From DASQFQ01 sp963722815 (lineage in GTDB: Bacteria; Actinomycetota; Thermoleophilia; Solirubrobacterales; Solirubrobacteraceae): a DNA stretch of 64,000 nt. The translations under genes were made by a program, and so were the position numbers. The notes beneath the pieces are model-generated. The model was not told where the DNA came from and ran no database searches. It was given only the letters and a program-made list of their open reading frames with translations. Below are positions 7,559 to 16,998 of this stretch, piece after piece. The stretch covers positions 1-64,000 of the forward strand of contig CAVROM010000016.1 of assembly GCA_963722815.1 (NCBI GenBank), read 5' to 3'. The first letter of the stretch is position 1; every line of letters begins with the position of its first letter.

Positions 7559-9611
7559 CGCCGGCCCGCGCTCGAGCACGCGCGCGGTTGCGGTGCCGCG
7601 CCTCGGCGCGCACGCGGCGACGGTCGTCGGCGTCGCGGCCGTGCTCGCCGCGGTGGCGTTCGGCGCCGAGGGCGGGCTGCGGCTCGAGCGCCTGACCTGG
7701 ACCGAGATCGGCCTCGTGCTGACCGGCACCGCGCTCGTGCTCGCGGCGCTGCTCACCGGACGGGTGCGCGGGCGCGTGCACGGCGGGCTGACGCTGCTGG
7801 CGCTGGGCCGTGCTGACGGTCCTCACCGCCGCCTCGATCAGCTGGTCGCTCTTCCCGGCCGGCTCGTGGGAGGAGGCGAACCGCACGTTCAGCTACCTGG
7901 TCGCGTTCGCGGGCGCGCTGGCGTTCGTGCGGATCGCGCCGTTGCGCTGGGCGGCCGTGCTCGAGGGCGTGGCGCTCGCGTGCGTGGTCGTGTGCGGCTG
8001 GGCGCTGCTGACCAAGGTCTTCCCGTCCGCGCTGGCGCACGACGAGACGTTCGCGCGGCTGCGCGAGCCGTTCGGCTACTGGAACGCGGTCGGGCTGATG
8101 GCGGTGATGGGGATGCCGCCGCTGCTGTGGCTGGCGGCCCGGCGCTCCGGCCACGGCGCGGTCAACGCGCTCGCCTGGCCCGCGCTCGCGCTGCTCGACG
8201 TGGCGCTGATGCTCTCCTACTCGCGCGGCGCGCTGCTGGCGTTGCTGGTCGGCCTGGCGTTCTGGTTCGCGGCCGTGCCGCTGCGGCTGCGCAGCGCGCT
8301 GCCGCTGGTGACGGCGGCGGTCGTCGCGGCGCCGGTGATCGCGTGGGCGTTCGCGCGTGACGCGCTCTCGACCGACACCGTGCCGCTGGCGGCGCGGGTC
8401 GACGCCGGGCACGCGCTCGGCGCGCTGCTCCTGCTGGTGTGCGCGATCCTGCTGGCTGCCGGGCTGGTGGTGAACTTCGCCGCCGCCGGGCGCTCGCCGA
8501 AGCCGCGCACGCGCCGGCTGGCGGGCCTGGCGGTGGGCGGCGTGCTCGTGCTCTCCGTGCTCGCGGTCGTGATCGGCCTCGCGGCCGCGCCGGGCGGGAT
8601 CGACGGCCAGGTCTCGAAGGCGTGGCGGAAGGTGACCGACCCGAACGTCGCGGCGCCGACCAACACGCCCGACCGCCTGACCGCGACGTCCTCGGTGCGC
8701 GCGCAGTACTGGCAGGAGGCGCTCCGGATCTACAAGGACTCGAAGCTGGTGGGCGCGGGCGCCGGCGCCTACGAGGTCGCGCGTACGCGCTACCGCCGCG
8801 GCACGCAGTCGATCCGGCACGCCCACGGCTACGGCGTGCAGACGCTCGCCGACCTCGGGCTCGTCGGGCTCGGCGTCTCGCTGCTCGGCGCGCTGGCATG
8901 GATCGTGGCGGCGACGGGCGCGACCGGGCTGCGGCGACGGGACCGCGGGCTGCCCTACGACCCGGAGCGCATCGGGCTGCTGACGATGGCGACGGTGGTG
9001 CTCGTGTTCGCGTTCCACTCGCTGATCGACTGGACGTGGTTCGTGCCGGGCACGGTGGCGGTGGCGCTGCTGTGCGCGGGCTGGGTGGCCGGGCGCGGGC
9101 CGCTGCGCGCGCGGCTGGAAGCGGACCGAGGAGGCGCGGGTGCGCGACGCGCTGGTGGCGCCCCGACCCCGCGACCGCCGTGGCGGCGCTCGCGGTCGTC
9201 GTGCTCGCGCTCACGATCTGCTGGACCGCGCTGCAGCCGGTGCGCGCCGCGCACGGCGAGGACCGCTCGGCCGACCTCGCCTCCGAGGGCAAGCTCGGGC
9301 CGGCCGCCGCCGAGGCGCGGCAGGCCGCCGACCGCAACCCGCTCTCGGTCGACCCGCTGTTCGAGCTCGCGTTCATCCAGGACGCCCAGGGCAAGCGGCA
9401 GGACGCGCTGGCCACGCTCGAGGCGGCGGTCCACCTGCAGCCCGACAACTCCGAGACCTGGCGGCGGCTGGGCCGCTACCGGCTGTCGGTCCTCAACGAT
9501 CCGAAGGGCGCGCTGCGGGCGTTCCGCGCCGCCTACTTCCTCGACCCGCAGTCGGCCCGCGGGCCGTCGGACTACCTCGAGGCCGCGCGCGCGGCCCGGG
9601 CGCAACCCTAG
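7533..9611 (+). CDS. O-antigen ligase/polymerase-like membrane protein with TPR-type tail (two frameshifts)
   Basis: Starts at GTG overlapping the previous gene by 26 bases. After a first pair of membrane helices the frame shifts near 7805; the main part then runs from WSLFPAGSWEEANRT through about ten helices, with the periplasmic-loop pattern of the Wzy/WaaL family (SVRAQYWQEALRIYKDSKLVGAGAG reads across about 8694-8768) and the conserved AHGYGVQTLADLGLVG. A second frameshift near 9130-9180 leads into a cytosolic or periplasmic tail of helical repeats (AAEARQAADRNPLSVDPLF). Likely polymerises or ligates surface glycan on the outer face of the membrane. Confidence 0.75.
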
Positions 9612-9626
9612 CCCTTCGTTTGGGTC

Positions 9627-9656
9627 ACCCCCGAATTCGGTAATACGATCGGGGGT
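9627..9656 (+). promoter_or_regulatory. Palindrome ACCCCCGA-N14-TCGGGGGT around a TACGAT box
   Basis: Perfect 8-base arms at 9627-9634 and 9649-9656 enclose AATTCGGTAATACG; the -10-like TACGAT (9644-9649) lies between and touches the right arm. A strong Shine-Dalgarno AGGAGGGA follows at 9662-9669 before the ATG at 9672. This reads as a promoter with an operator over the -10 region, controlling the exported helix-turn-helix gene. It could instead fold as a weak terminator for the gene before. Confidence 0.5.
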
Positions 9657-9671
9657 AGGCCAGGAGGGACA

Positions 9672-10408
9672 ATGCGGTGGCACGGACGTCACATGGTGGT
9701 CGCAGTGGTAGTGGCAGCGGCTGCTGCGGGGAACGCGAACGCCGACGATCTCGCGTTGCCGCTCGACCCGCCCGTGCTGCAGCAACTGGGACTGCCGCCG
9801 CTCCCGCCCGTGCCGACCCCCGCGCTCCCGTCCCTACCCGTGCCGATCCCGACGCCGCCCCCGCTGCCGTCGGGCTGCCACCGGTGTCGATCCCGAAGCC
9901 GCCTGCACTGCCGTCGCTCCCGTCCGCACCCGCCCCGACGCTGCCGCAGACGGGCCGCGTGCCCGCCTCGGTCCCCCGCCAGGCTGCGGGACGCGCCCCC
10001 GCGCCGGCCGCGTCCCCGACCGGCGGCGGGGCATCGGGCACCAGCGCCTCCCGGCGCGCTGCGCCGTCCGGCGCACGGACCGGCAGCGGGTCATCGGGCT
10101 CCGCCGTCTCCCGGCGCGGGTCTCGTTCGTCCGCGTCCGCCACGCGCCGCCGCGCGCGGCGCCGCGAGCCATCGCCGCGCCGGCTGCGGCGGGTGCTCGC
10201 ACCGCTGGCCGCGTGCGTCGCCACGCTCGGCCCGCGCCAGGAGCGCGTGCTCGTGCGCCGCGCCGGCCTGCGGGGCTTCAAGGGCGCGTCACGCGCCGAG
10301 ACGGCGGCGAGCCTGCATCTCACCGTGAGGCGCGTCGCGCGGCTCGAGCACCGCGCGCTGCGCGCCCTGCGCCGCAAGGCGCGCGCCGGCGCGTGTGACA
10401 CACCCTGA
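9672..10408 (+). CDS. Exported Pro-rich protein with sigma-70 region-4-like helix-turn-helix (frameshifted)
   Basis: Begins with a strong ribosome binding site and the signal-peptide-like MRWHGRHMVVAVVVAAAAAG ending NANA-DDLALPL. A Pro-rich stretch follows (LPPLPPVPTPALPSLPVPIP); the frame shifts near 9865-9880 and continues as PPVSIPKPPALPSLPSAP, then a basic Ser/Ala linker. The last 75 residues look like sigma region 4: LAACVATLGPRQERVLVRRA, a turn, SRAETAASLHLTVRRVARLE and HRALRALRRK. Cysteines lie just before and after this helix set (LAACV and GACDTP), as if to form a disulfide outside the cell. The following frame probably is the rest of the same protein, bringing a membrane anchor. Confidence 0.55.
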
Positions 10409-10763
10409 GCCTGCGCCCGCGGTCGGCGCGACGCGCGCGAGCCAGTCGCTTCCGGCGCCCGCGGCGCCAGCCGCGGCGGCTCCCCGCCAGGAGGTCAAGG
10501 CCGTCCAGGAGTCCGGCGGTGGGAGCGTCGAGGTCGTCGCCGAGAGCGCACCGGGGCTCCGCAACGTGGCGCCGGTGGCCGGGGCCGTGGCCGCCGTGCG
10601 AGCGGGCCGCAGCTACGCGGCCGACCATCCGTTCCAGTTCGCGCTCGCCGTGCTCGTGAGCCTGCTGTGCGCGCTGCTGCTCGTGCGCGAGCTCCGGCGC
10701 GGAGCGGCTAGAAGAGGCGCGCCTTGCGCGCGCGGGCGACGAGCATGCCGCGCTGGGAGCTGA
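10395..10763 (+). CDS. C-terminal part of the helix-turn-helix protein, with membrane anchor
   Basis: From GTG at 10395 this frame reads a Pro/Ala-rich linker (SLPAPAAPAAAAPRQEVKAV) and a membrane helix (FQFALAVLVSLLCALLLV) followed by RELRR. It overlaps the previous frame by 14 bases and has no signal of its own, so I think it is the anchor of the protein encoded from 9672, separated by a frameshift. The neighbouring frame has TAG at 10709-10711, exactly head-on with the stop of the methyltransferase on the other strand. That makes 10711 the likely true end; as given the frame runs to 10763. Confidence 0.45.
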   Translation: MTHPEPAPAVGATRASQSLPAPAAPAAAAPRQEVKAVQESGGGSVEVVAESAPGLRNVAPVAGAVAAVRAGRSYAADHPFQFALAVLVSLLCALLLVRELRRGAARRGAPCARGRRACRAGS

Positions 10764-11308
10764 CCTCGACGTCCTCGAACGCGAACGTCTCGAGCGTGCG
10801 GGTGAGCGAGCGGCGGCTGTAGAAGCGCACGTGCTGGCCGAGCGGGTCGAAGTGCTCCTCCCAGCGCAGCAGCGCGATCAGCGCGCGGCGGGGAAGGTCG
10901 TGCGACGGGGTGGCGAGACGAGGCGGCCGCGGGTGACTTGAGAACGCGCCGGATCTCGGACAGCAGGCCGGCGGTGTCGGGGACGTGCTCGAGCACCTCC
11001 GAGCACCACACGACGTCGATGCTCGCGTCCTCGAGCGGGATGGCTCCGTCAGGCCCGAGCAGGTGCAGCTCCGCCCCGGGCACGTTGCGCCGCGCGCGCT
11101 CGAGCGCGCCCTCGGCGAGGTCGACGCCGACCGGGTCGGCGCCCTCGGCGCGCAGCGCGCGCATGAAGCGGCCCGCGCCGCAGCCGAGGTCGAGCACGCG
11201 CTCACCTCGCCAGGCCTCGCGGAGGAGGATGGCGCGCCGTCGCTCCCACTCCCACGGCTCGGGGTCGTCGGGCAGCTCCGCCCAGACGTCTTCGTAAAAC
11301 GATTTCAC
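10708..11308 (-). CDS. Class I SAM-dependent methyltransferase (one frameshift)
   Basis: About 200 residues from GTG at 11308. Motif I is RVLDLGCGAGRFMRAL (about residue 38), the acidic end of strand 2 is VGVDLAEGALERA, and the post-motif WCSEVLEHVPDTAGLLSEI is typical of family 11 methyltransferases acting on small molecules or glycan precursors. The frame changes near 10935, after RRVLKSP, and resumes with LIALLRWEEHFDPLGQHVRF and the C-terminal FAFEDVEVSSQRGMLVARA. Its stop at 10708-10710 lies in a CTAG shared with the convergent gene. Substrate unknown; the place inside a glycan region is suggestive only. Confidence 0.75.
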
Positions 11309-11353
11309 CAGCTTGGCGTGAGGCTAGTCGGACCGGGTAACGGATGATCCGAC

Positions 11354-12285
11354 ATGCGGGTGTGCTTCGACTCCCGGCCGGCGGAGGATCCGCGCGGCAT
11401 CGGGCGCTACACGCGCTGCCTCCTGGCCGGCCTGCGGGGGGTCGCGGCCGAGCGCGAGCAGCGAGGTGGTCGAGGGCCGCCAGCCGCGCCGCGGCGACGA
11501 CCTCTTCCACGCGCCCTGGATGGCCGGCGCGCTGCTGCACCCGCGCGTGCCGATGGTCGTCACCGTCCACGACCTCGTGACCCAGAAGCACCGCGGGCCA
11601 GACGCTGCGGGCCGGGCTGCGCGGCGGGATGCGCCGGCTGGCGATCGAGCGCGCGGCGCGCGTGATCTGCCCGACGCGCGCGGTGGCGGAGGACACGGCG
11701 CGGCTGATGCGGGTCGCCGAGGAGAGGATCGAGGTGATCGCCGAGGCGCCGGCCGACGCCTTCCACCCGCGGCCGGCGGCGGAGGTCGCGGCCGCGCGCG
11801 AGAGCCACGGCGTGCCGGAGGACTACCTGCTGTGGGTCGGCGACCTCCGCCACCCCGATCCGCACCGCCGCGTCGGCGCGCTCGCGCAGGCGCCGCGCGA
11901 GCTGCCGCTGGTGCTGGTCGGCGCGGCCGGCCCGTGGGCGCACGAGCTCGACGGCGGCGTGATCGTCACCGGCGAGGTGCCCGACGACGAGCTCGCCGCG
12001 CTCTACACCGGCGCCCACGCGCTCGTGCTGCCGTCGCCCGAGGAGGGCTTCGGGCTGCCGGCGATCGAGGCGCTCGCGTGCGGGACGCCGGTGGTCGCGG
12101 CGGACGGGCCGGCGCTGCGGGAGGTGCTCGACGGGCGCGCGACGTTCGTGGAGGCTGACGACCTCGCCGGGCTCCTGGCCGCCGCCTACGGCGCGCAGCG
12201 GCCTGCTCCGGCCCCGCCCGCGTGGACGTGGGCCGACGCCGCACGGGCGACGTGGGACGTCTACGAGCGCGCCCTACCCCGCTGA
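11354..12285 (+). CDS. Glycosyltransferase family 4 (two frameshifts)
   Basis: About 310 residues read in three frames. It starts MRVCFDSRPAEDPRGIGRYT, the usual start of mannosyltransferase-like GT4 enzymes; the frame changes near 11460 and near 11605. The middle frame gives DDLFHAPWMAGALLHPRVPM and VVTVHDLV. The last frame carries CPTRAVAEDTARLM (about 11670), YLLWVGDLRHPDPH, and the donor-binding segment LPSPEEGFGLPAIEALACGT, where the two Glu residues make EX7E. Probably acts on the same surface glycan as its neighbours. The end overlaps the convergent membrane protein by 12 bases. Confidence 0.75.
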
Positions 12286-13572
12286 GCCGATCGCCGCGCG
12301 CGCCCGCGCGCGGCCGAGGTTGGCGCTCAGGATCCCGTCCGGTTCCGGCGTCGGCTCGTGCCCCTCGCCGGCGCGGATCAGGGCGGGCGCGGCGTCCGCG
12401 CTGAGGTGGCGCAGGTAGGCGCGGTCGATCTCGCCGGTGCGCTCGAAGCGCTTGAGGTTGTGCTCGGCGATCCGCGCGTCGGGGTTGACGAGCGCGAACG
12501 CGAGCGCGGCGGCCGCCGACATCGCGACCGTCGCCCGCGGCAGCCGGCGGGTGCGCCTCAGCGCTCCCGCCGCGACGATCAGGACGAACAGCGCGCCGAG
12601 CCACAGGATCGCGGCGTGGGCGAGCAGCCGCAGGCGCGTGAAGCCGAACGCCTCCTCGTAGAGCTCGAGCCGCTTGAGCGCGGAGGCGAGCACGACCAGG
12701 GTCAGCGCGCACAGCAGCCCGAGGAGCAGCCTGAGAGCGGGCGAGTCGCGCCGTGCGAGCGCGATCACCGCCAGCGTCAGCGCGGCCGCCGCCATCAGCT
12801 GCCCGAAGCCCTGGTGCGCGTACTCGGCGTAGGTGAGCCCCGCGGTCTGCAGCACGTGCCGGTCGCCGCCGAACAGCGTCGTGAGCTGCAGCGCGACGAA
12901 GCCGGCGAACAGCGCGTCGAGCGCCGCCAGCGCGATCAGCCACTCGGTGCGGCCGAGCAGGCGGAGCGGCGCGGCCGGGCGCACCCACGTCCGCGCGCGT
13001 CAGCGCCAGCGCCACAGGGAGACCGGCGACGAGCACGAAGACCGCGACCCGGTCGGCCACGAGGTCGCCGTCCCAGTCGAACGCGTCGCCCACGATCTGC
13101 GCGAAGGCCGCGTCGGCGGTCACGAAGAGCGGCGCGAAGACCGCGAGCAGCGCGGCAGCCAGCGAAGCACCCCGCGCGGCCGGACGCCCGAGCGATGCCG
13201 TCCGCCGGCACGGCGCGCACGGCCAGCAGGGCCAGCCCGGGCACCAGCTGGCCCAGCCATCCGAGCGCGCCCGCGACGACGCCGCGCCACGTCCGCGCGC
13301 CCGACGCGGCCAGCGACCCAGCACGCCGCCGCGAGCAGCGACAGGAAGACCACCCATTCGGCCGCGCGCACCGCCGGGACGACCGCGAGCGCCGCCGCCG
13401 CGCCCCAGCAGGCCAGCCGCCACGGATCCCGCGGCCGCGTGCAGGCGACCGCCACGCCGATGACCGCGAGCCCGGCCACCGCGACACCCAGGCCCGCCGG
13501 CCTGCCCGGGCAGCAACAGCGCAGCGAAGAGCGCCGACCCGAGGGCCGGCCAAGGAGGCGCGCGGAGGTCAT
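12274..13572 (-). CDS. DUF4173/DUF4153-like polytopic membrane protein (several frameshifts)
   Basis: Starts at ATG 13572 in an ATGA overlap with the histidine kinase stop. Readable pieces in successive frames: VAGLAVIGVAVACTRPRDPW, AAALAVVPAVRAAEWVVFLS, then FAQIVGDAFDWDGDLVADRV, then the intact last 236 residues with TEWLIALAALDALFAGFVAL, LTYAEYAHQGFGQLMAAAAL and a C-terminal soluble segment with NPDARIAEHNLKRFERTGEI. That ending, with a conserved NPD...I..HN..R pattern, is what I recall for DUF4173 proteins often found beside two-component systems. At least four one-base shifts lie between 12.98 and 13.57 kb. Function unknown. Confidence 0.6.
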
Positions 13573-14577
13573 CCCGCGCGGAGAGGTCGGGCCGGCAGCT
13601 CCAGCACCATCCGGCAGCCGTGCGGGTCGCGCTGCTCCGCGCGGATGCTGCCGCCGTGCGCATCGACGATCCAGCGCGCGATCGCCAGGCCGAGGCCGGT
13701 GCCTCCGTCGCGCGTCGAGCGCGCGGCGTCGCTGCGGTAGAAGCGCTCGAACACGCGCTGGGCCTCCTCGGGCGCGATGCCCGGGCCCTCGTCGCAGACC
13801 GCGATCGTCGTGTTGCGGCCGCCGTTGTACCGACCAGCCACACGCGGCCCGTCGCCGGCGAGTGGCGGACGGCGTTGTCGAGCAGGTTCGCGAGCACCTG
13901 CTGGAGCCGCGCGGGGTCGCCGGTCGCCTCGAGCCCGCTCGGCGTCGACCTCGATCCGCACCGCACGTGGCGCTCGCCGAGCGCGCAGCTCGCGCGCCGC
14001 GCGGTCGAGCAGCTCGCCGACCCGGAAGCGCTCGGCGGCGATCGGGAGCGTGCCCGACTCGAGCCGCGAGAGGTCGAGCAGCTGCTCGACCAGCCGGCCG
14101 AGCCGCTCGCGTCTGCGCCAGCGCACGTCGCACCGCCCGCGGGTCGGCGGCTCGACGCCGTCGACGAGGTTCTCCAGCACGCGCCTGCAGCGCGCCGATC
14201 GGCGTGCGCAGCTCGTGCGACACGTTGGCCACGAGCTCGCGCCGCAAGCGGTCGACGTCGGCCAGGTCGGCGGCCATCGCGTTGAAGGCGCGCGCGAGCT
14301 CGCCGACCTCGTCGCGCGACGTGGCCCGCACGCGCCGCGCGTAATCGCCGCGCGCCATCGCGCCCGCGGCGGCCGCCATCTCGCGCAGCGGCGAGGTCAT
14401 CCCGCGCGCCAGGACCTGGACGAGCGCAGCCCGGGCGCCACCGCCAGCAGCACCCGAAGCCAGGGTGAGGACCGAGCTCGCCGCCGACGGCGAGCATCGC
14501 GACCGTCGCCGACCACCGCGGCCACGATCACGATGCCGAGCTTGACCTTGATCGACGAGGAGGTCGAGCGGCCTCAT
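13569..14577 (-). CDS. Two-component sensor histidine kinase (several frameshifts)
   Basis: Starts at ATG 14577, overlapping the regulator stop as ATGA. After a broken N-terminal membrane segment the protein reads a HAMP-like stretch (SPLREMAAAAGAMARGDYAR), a linker, and the phosphoacceptor box RRELVANVSHELRTPIGAL with the active His at about base 14220. The dimerisation helix continues LGRLVEQLLDLSRLESGTLP. The ATP-binding domain shows the N box in a shifted frame (about 13890), DEGPGIAPEEAQRVFERFYR and GGTGLGLAIARWIVDAHGGS. About five one-base shifts break it between 13.85 and 14.55 kb. It should phosphorylate the regulator encoded just upstream. Confidence 0.75.
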
Positions 14578-15243
14578 GCGCGTCCTCGAACGCGTATCCG
14601 ACGCCGTGCACGGTCCGGACCGCCCGCCCCGAACTTGCCCCGCAGGCCGCGCACGTGCGAATCGACCGTGCGGGCCCGGAGCCGTCGCGCCAGCCCCAGA
14701 CGTCGGCCAGCAGCTGCTCGCGCGTGTGGACCTCCCGGGCCGCGCGGCCAGCAGCGACAGCAGGTCGAACTCGGTCGGCGGTCAGGTGCGACCTCGCGCC
14801 GCCGACGCTCACGCGGCGCTCCGCCGTGTCGACGTCGGCGCGCCCGACGCGCAGCGCCTCGCCGGCGGGCGGCCGGCCGCTCGACCCGCGCAGCAGCGCG
14901 CGGATCCGGGCCACCAGCTCGCGCGGCGAGAACGGCTTGGTCATGTAGTCGTCGGCGCCGACGCCGAGCCCGACCAGCAGGTCCGTCTCCGCGTCGCGCG
15001 CGGTGAGCATCAGCACCGGGCACCGGCCGGTCGCGCTGGATGCGGCGGCAGACCTCAGGCCGTCGAGCCCGGGAGCAGGAGGTCGAGGACGACGAGGTCG
15101 GGCCGGACGCGCTCACACAGCGCGACGCCGGCCAGGCCGTCGTGCGCGACCTCGACCGCGAAGCCCTCCGCGCGCAGCCGCGCCGCGACGACGTCCGCGA
15201 TCGCGTCCTCGTCCTCGATGACGCAGATCAGCGGTCCGCCCAC
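14574..15243 (-). CDS. OmpR-family response regulator (frameshifted)
   Basis: Starts at GTG 15243 (VGGPLICVIEDEDAIADVVA). The receiver domain has the acidic pair EDED, the phosphoacceptor Asp in LVVLDLLLPG (about 15080), a frame change near 15060 and 15020, then MLTARDAETDLLVGLGVGAD and the conserved Lys of YMTKPFSPRELVARI. The C-terminal winged helix follows (VDTAERRVSVGG; LLADVWGW; VHGVGYAFED) with further shifts near 14780 and 14660. The stop in the frame that overlaps the kinase start as ATGA is at 14574; the present frame would run to 14528. Partner of the adjacent kinase; target genes unknown. Confidence 0.75.
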
Positions 15244-15295
15244 GGCGACGAGTGTGCCAGCGCCGGGTGGAGCCCGGGTGCGGATGATCTGCAGA

Positions 15296-15301
15296 TACGG
15301 T
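15296..15301 (+). promoter_or_regulatory. TACGGT -10-like box
   Basis: TACGGT ends six bases before the ATG at 15308, without a Shine-Dalgarno sequence. Same pattern as at other first genes here. Confidence 0.3.
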
Positions 15302-15307
15302 GCAGCC

Positions 15308-16023
15308 ATGCGACTGCGCCTGATCCGCCACGCGACGCTCGAGCTCGACTCGGCGGGCGCCGCCTGCTCGTCGACCCGATGCTCGACCCGGCCGAGGCCC
15401 GCGGGCCGGTCGGGAACACGCCCAACGACCGCCGCAACCCGCTCGTGGAGCTGCCCGACCGGCCGAGGAGGTCGCCGCGCGGGCGGAGGTCATCCTCGTC
15501 ACCCACCTGCACGCCGACCACCTCGACGAGACCGCGGTGGGGCTGCTCAGGGCGACCGGCCGGTGCTGTGCCAGCCGGAGGACGCCGAGACGCTGCGCGA
15601 GCGCGGCTTCACCGACGCGCGGCCGGGAGGACCGCTCGAGTCGACGGGCTCAACGTGGCCCGCACCGGCGGCGGCACGGCACCGGCGAGATCCGGAGATG
15701 CTCGCGCCCGTCTCCGGCTTCGTGCTGCGCGCGGAGGGCGAGCCGACGGTCTACGTCGCCGGCGACACGATCTGGTGCGACGAGGTCCGCGCCGCGCTCG
15801 ACGAGCACTCGCCCGACGTCGTGGTCGTCAACGCGAGCGGTGCGCGCTTCACCGAGGGCGACCCGATCGTCATGACCGTCGAGGACGTCGCCCGGTCACG
15901 CGCCACGTGCTCCCGGCGAAGGTCGTCGCCGTCCACCTCGAGGCGATCAACCACTGCCTCGAGCCGCGCAGCGCGTACACCGACCTGCCGGTCAGCGTGC
16001 CCGCGGACGGCGCCGACGCCTAG
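15308..16023 (+). CDS. Metallo-beta-lactamase-fold hydrolase, UlaG-like (several frameshifts)
   Basis: About 240 residues starting MRLRLIRHATLELDSAG. The frame shifts in nearly every 100 bases up to 15.7 kb, but the conserved parts are clear: LLVDPMLDPAEARGPVGN (about 15365), the metal site VTHLHADHLDE (HxHxDH, about 15500), the later metal ligands in VYVAGDTIWCDEVR (about 15752), and EAINHCLEPRSAYTDLPV near the end. This resembles the lactonase-like UlaG branch; substrate unknown. The last part (15.71-16.02 kb) needs one more shift near 15895. Its stop at 16021-16023 shares CTAG with the convergent azlD. Confidence 0.7.
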
Positions 16024-16325
16024 ATCGCGCGCAGCCCGGCGGTCCCCGCGGCCGCCACCAGGAGCACGACCAGCATGCTCGCCCGCAGCGCGCGCGCGAC
16101 CATCGCGGCGCCGAGCCGGCCGCGCGCGCGTCGAGCACGAGCTCCTTGCCGTCCGCGAACGTCTCCACCACGATCAGTGCCGAGAGCAGCGCCGCCGGCA
16201 GCAACATGATCAGCTGCTGCGCCCAGCGCGGAAGGTCGCGCCCGCCCAGCAACACCGGGCCGGACGCCTTGATCACGAGGCAGAGACGGTCAGCGCCGCG
16301 ATCGCGATCCAGAGTCGTGGGTCAT
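16020..16325 (-). CDS. azlD: AzlD-like branched-chain amino acid exporter subunit (frameshifted)
   Basis: About 100 residues with three hydrophobic helices. From ATG 16325 it should read LWIAIAALTVSA, broken by shifts near 16275-16310, then VIKASGPVLLGGRDLPRWAQ, MLLPAALLSALIVVETFADG and, after a shift near 16130, RLGAAMVARALRASMLVVLL ending GLRAI. The small size, the KASGP motif and the place directly after an AzlC homologue identify it. AzlC and AzlD together form an exporter of branched-chain amino acids or analogues. The start overlaps the azlC stop as ATGA; the stop is in a CTAG shared with the opposite gene. Confidence 0.7.
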
Positions 16326-16950
16326 CGCTGGACCGCCCGCCCGACCAGCACCGCCAGCGACGCCGCCACGACCGGGATGCCCGGCGGCGCGATCGGGATC
16401 AGCACGAACGCGATCAGCGTCGCCACCACCGCGGTCACCGCGAGCCGCGGTTGCTCAGCTCGCTCCAAACCAGCGCGAGGAAGAAGGCGGGGAAAGCGCG
16501 TCCAGCCCCAGCGTCTCGGGTCGGGGATGCTTCTGCCCCCCACCACGCCCACGATCGTCCCGATCTTCCAGCCCAGGAACTGCGGCAGCGTCGATCCCAG
16601 CAGCCGCCTCACCCCGTAGTGCGCCTCGCCCGTCCTCGCGAGGATCAGCGACGCGTCGACCACCGCCTGGCCCTCCAGCGCGCGCCGCACCGTCCCGCCG
16701 CGCATCGACGGCCCGAGCGCCACGCCGATGGCCAGGAAGCGGGTGGCGATCAGCGTCGCCGCCACGATCGCGGTCACCACGCTGCCGCCCGAGCTCAGCA
16801 CGGCCAGCGACGCGAACTGCGCCGCGCCGAGAAGACGATCGCCGACATCACGATCGGCGCGAGCGTTCCCCACCCGGTCGTGGCCGCGGCGACCCCGAAG
16901 GACGCGCCGATCAGCGCCGTCGGGATGACGAGCGGCAGCGCCGCGCGCAT
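16322..16950 (-). CDS. azlC: AzlC-like branched-chain amino acid exporter (frameshifted)
   Basis: About 210 residues, mostly hydrophobic. From ATG 16950 it reads MRAALPLVIPTALIGASFGV, shifts frame near 16835, then GAAQFASLAVLSSGGSVVTA, ATRFLAIGVALGPSMRGGTV, ASLILARTGEAHYGVRRLLG and GSTLPQFLGWKIGTIVGVVG, and ends VVAASLAVLVGRAVQR after another pair of shifts near 16450-16530. The GAAQFA and ATNR/ATRF-type segments are the family landmarks. It forms the large subunit of the exporter with AzlD, whose start overlaps its stop by four bases. The start may lie a little upstream, since the frame stays open. Confidence 0.7.
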
Positions 16951-16998
16951 GCCGGCGGCATAGGTGTCCTCTGGCTCGGCAGGCGCGAAAGCCTAGGA

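Noticed and set aside
11966..14497. Long minus-strand open frames of hundreds of residues across several genes
   Set aside because: They are Arg/Ala/Pro-rich readings of the antisense or shifted frames produced by very high GC; real genes with recognisable motifs occupy the same bases.
13100..14560. Programmed frameshifting in the histidine kinase and membrane protein
   Set aside because: There are many shifts in both directions, none at a slippery heptamer with a following structure, and they hit unrelated neighbours too. Sequence error is simpler.
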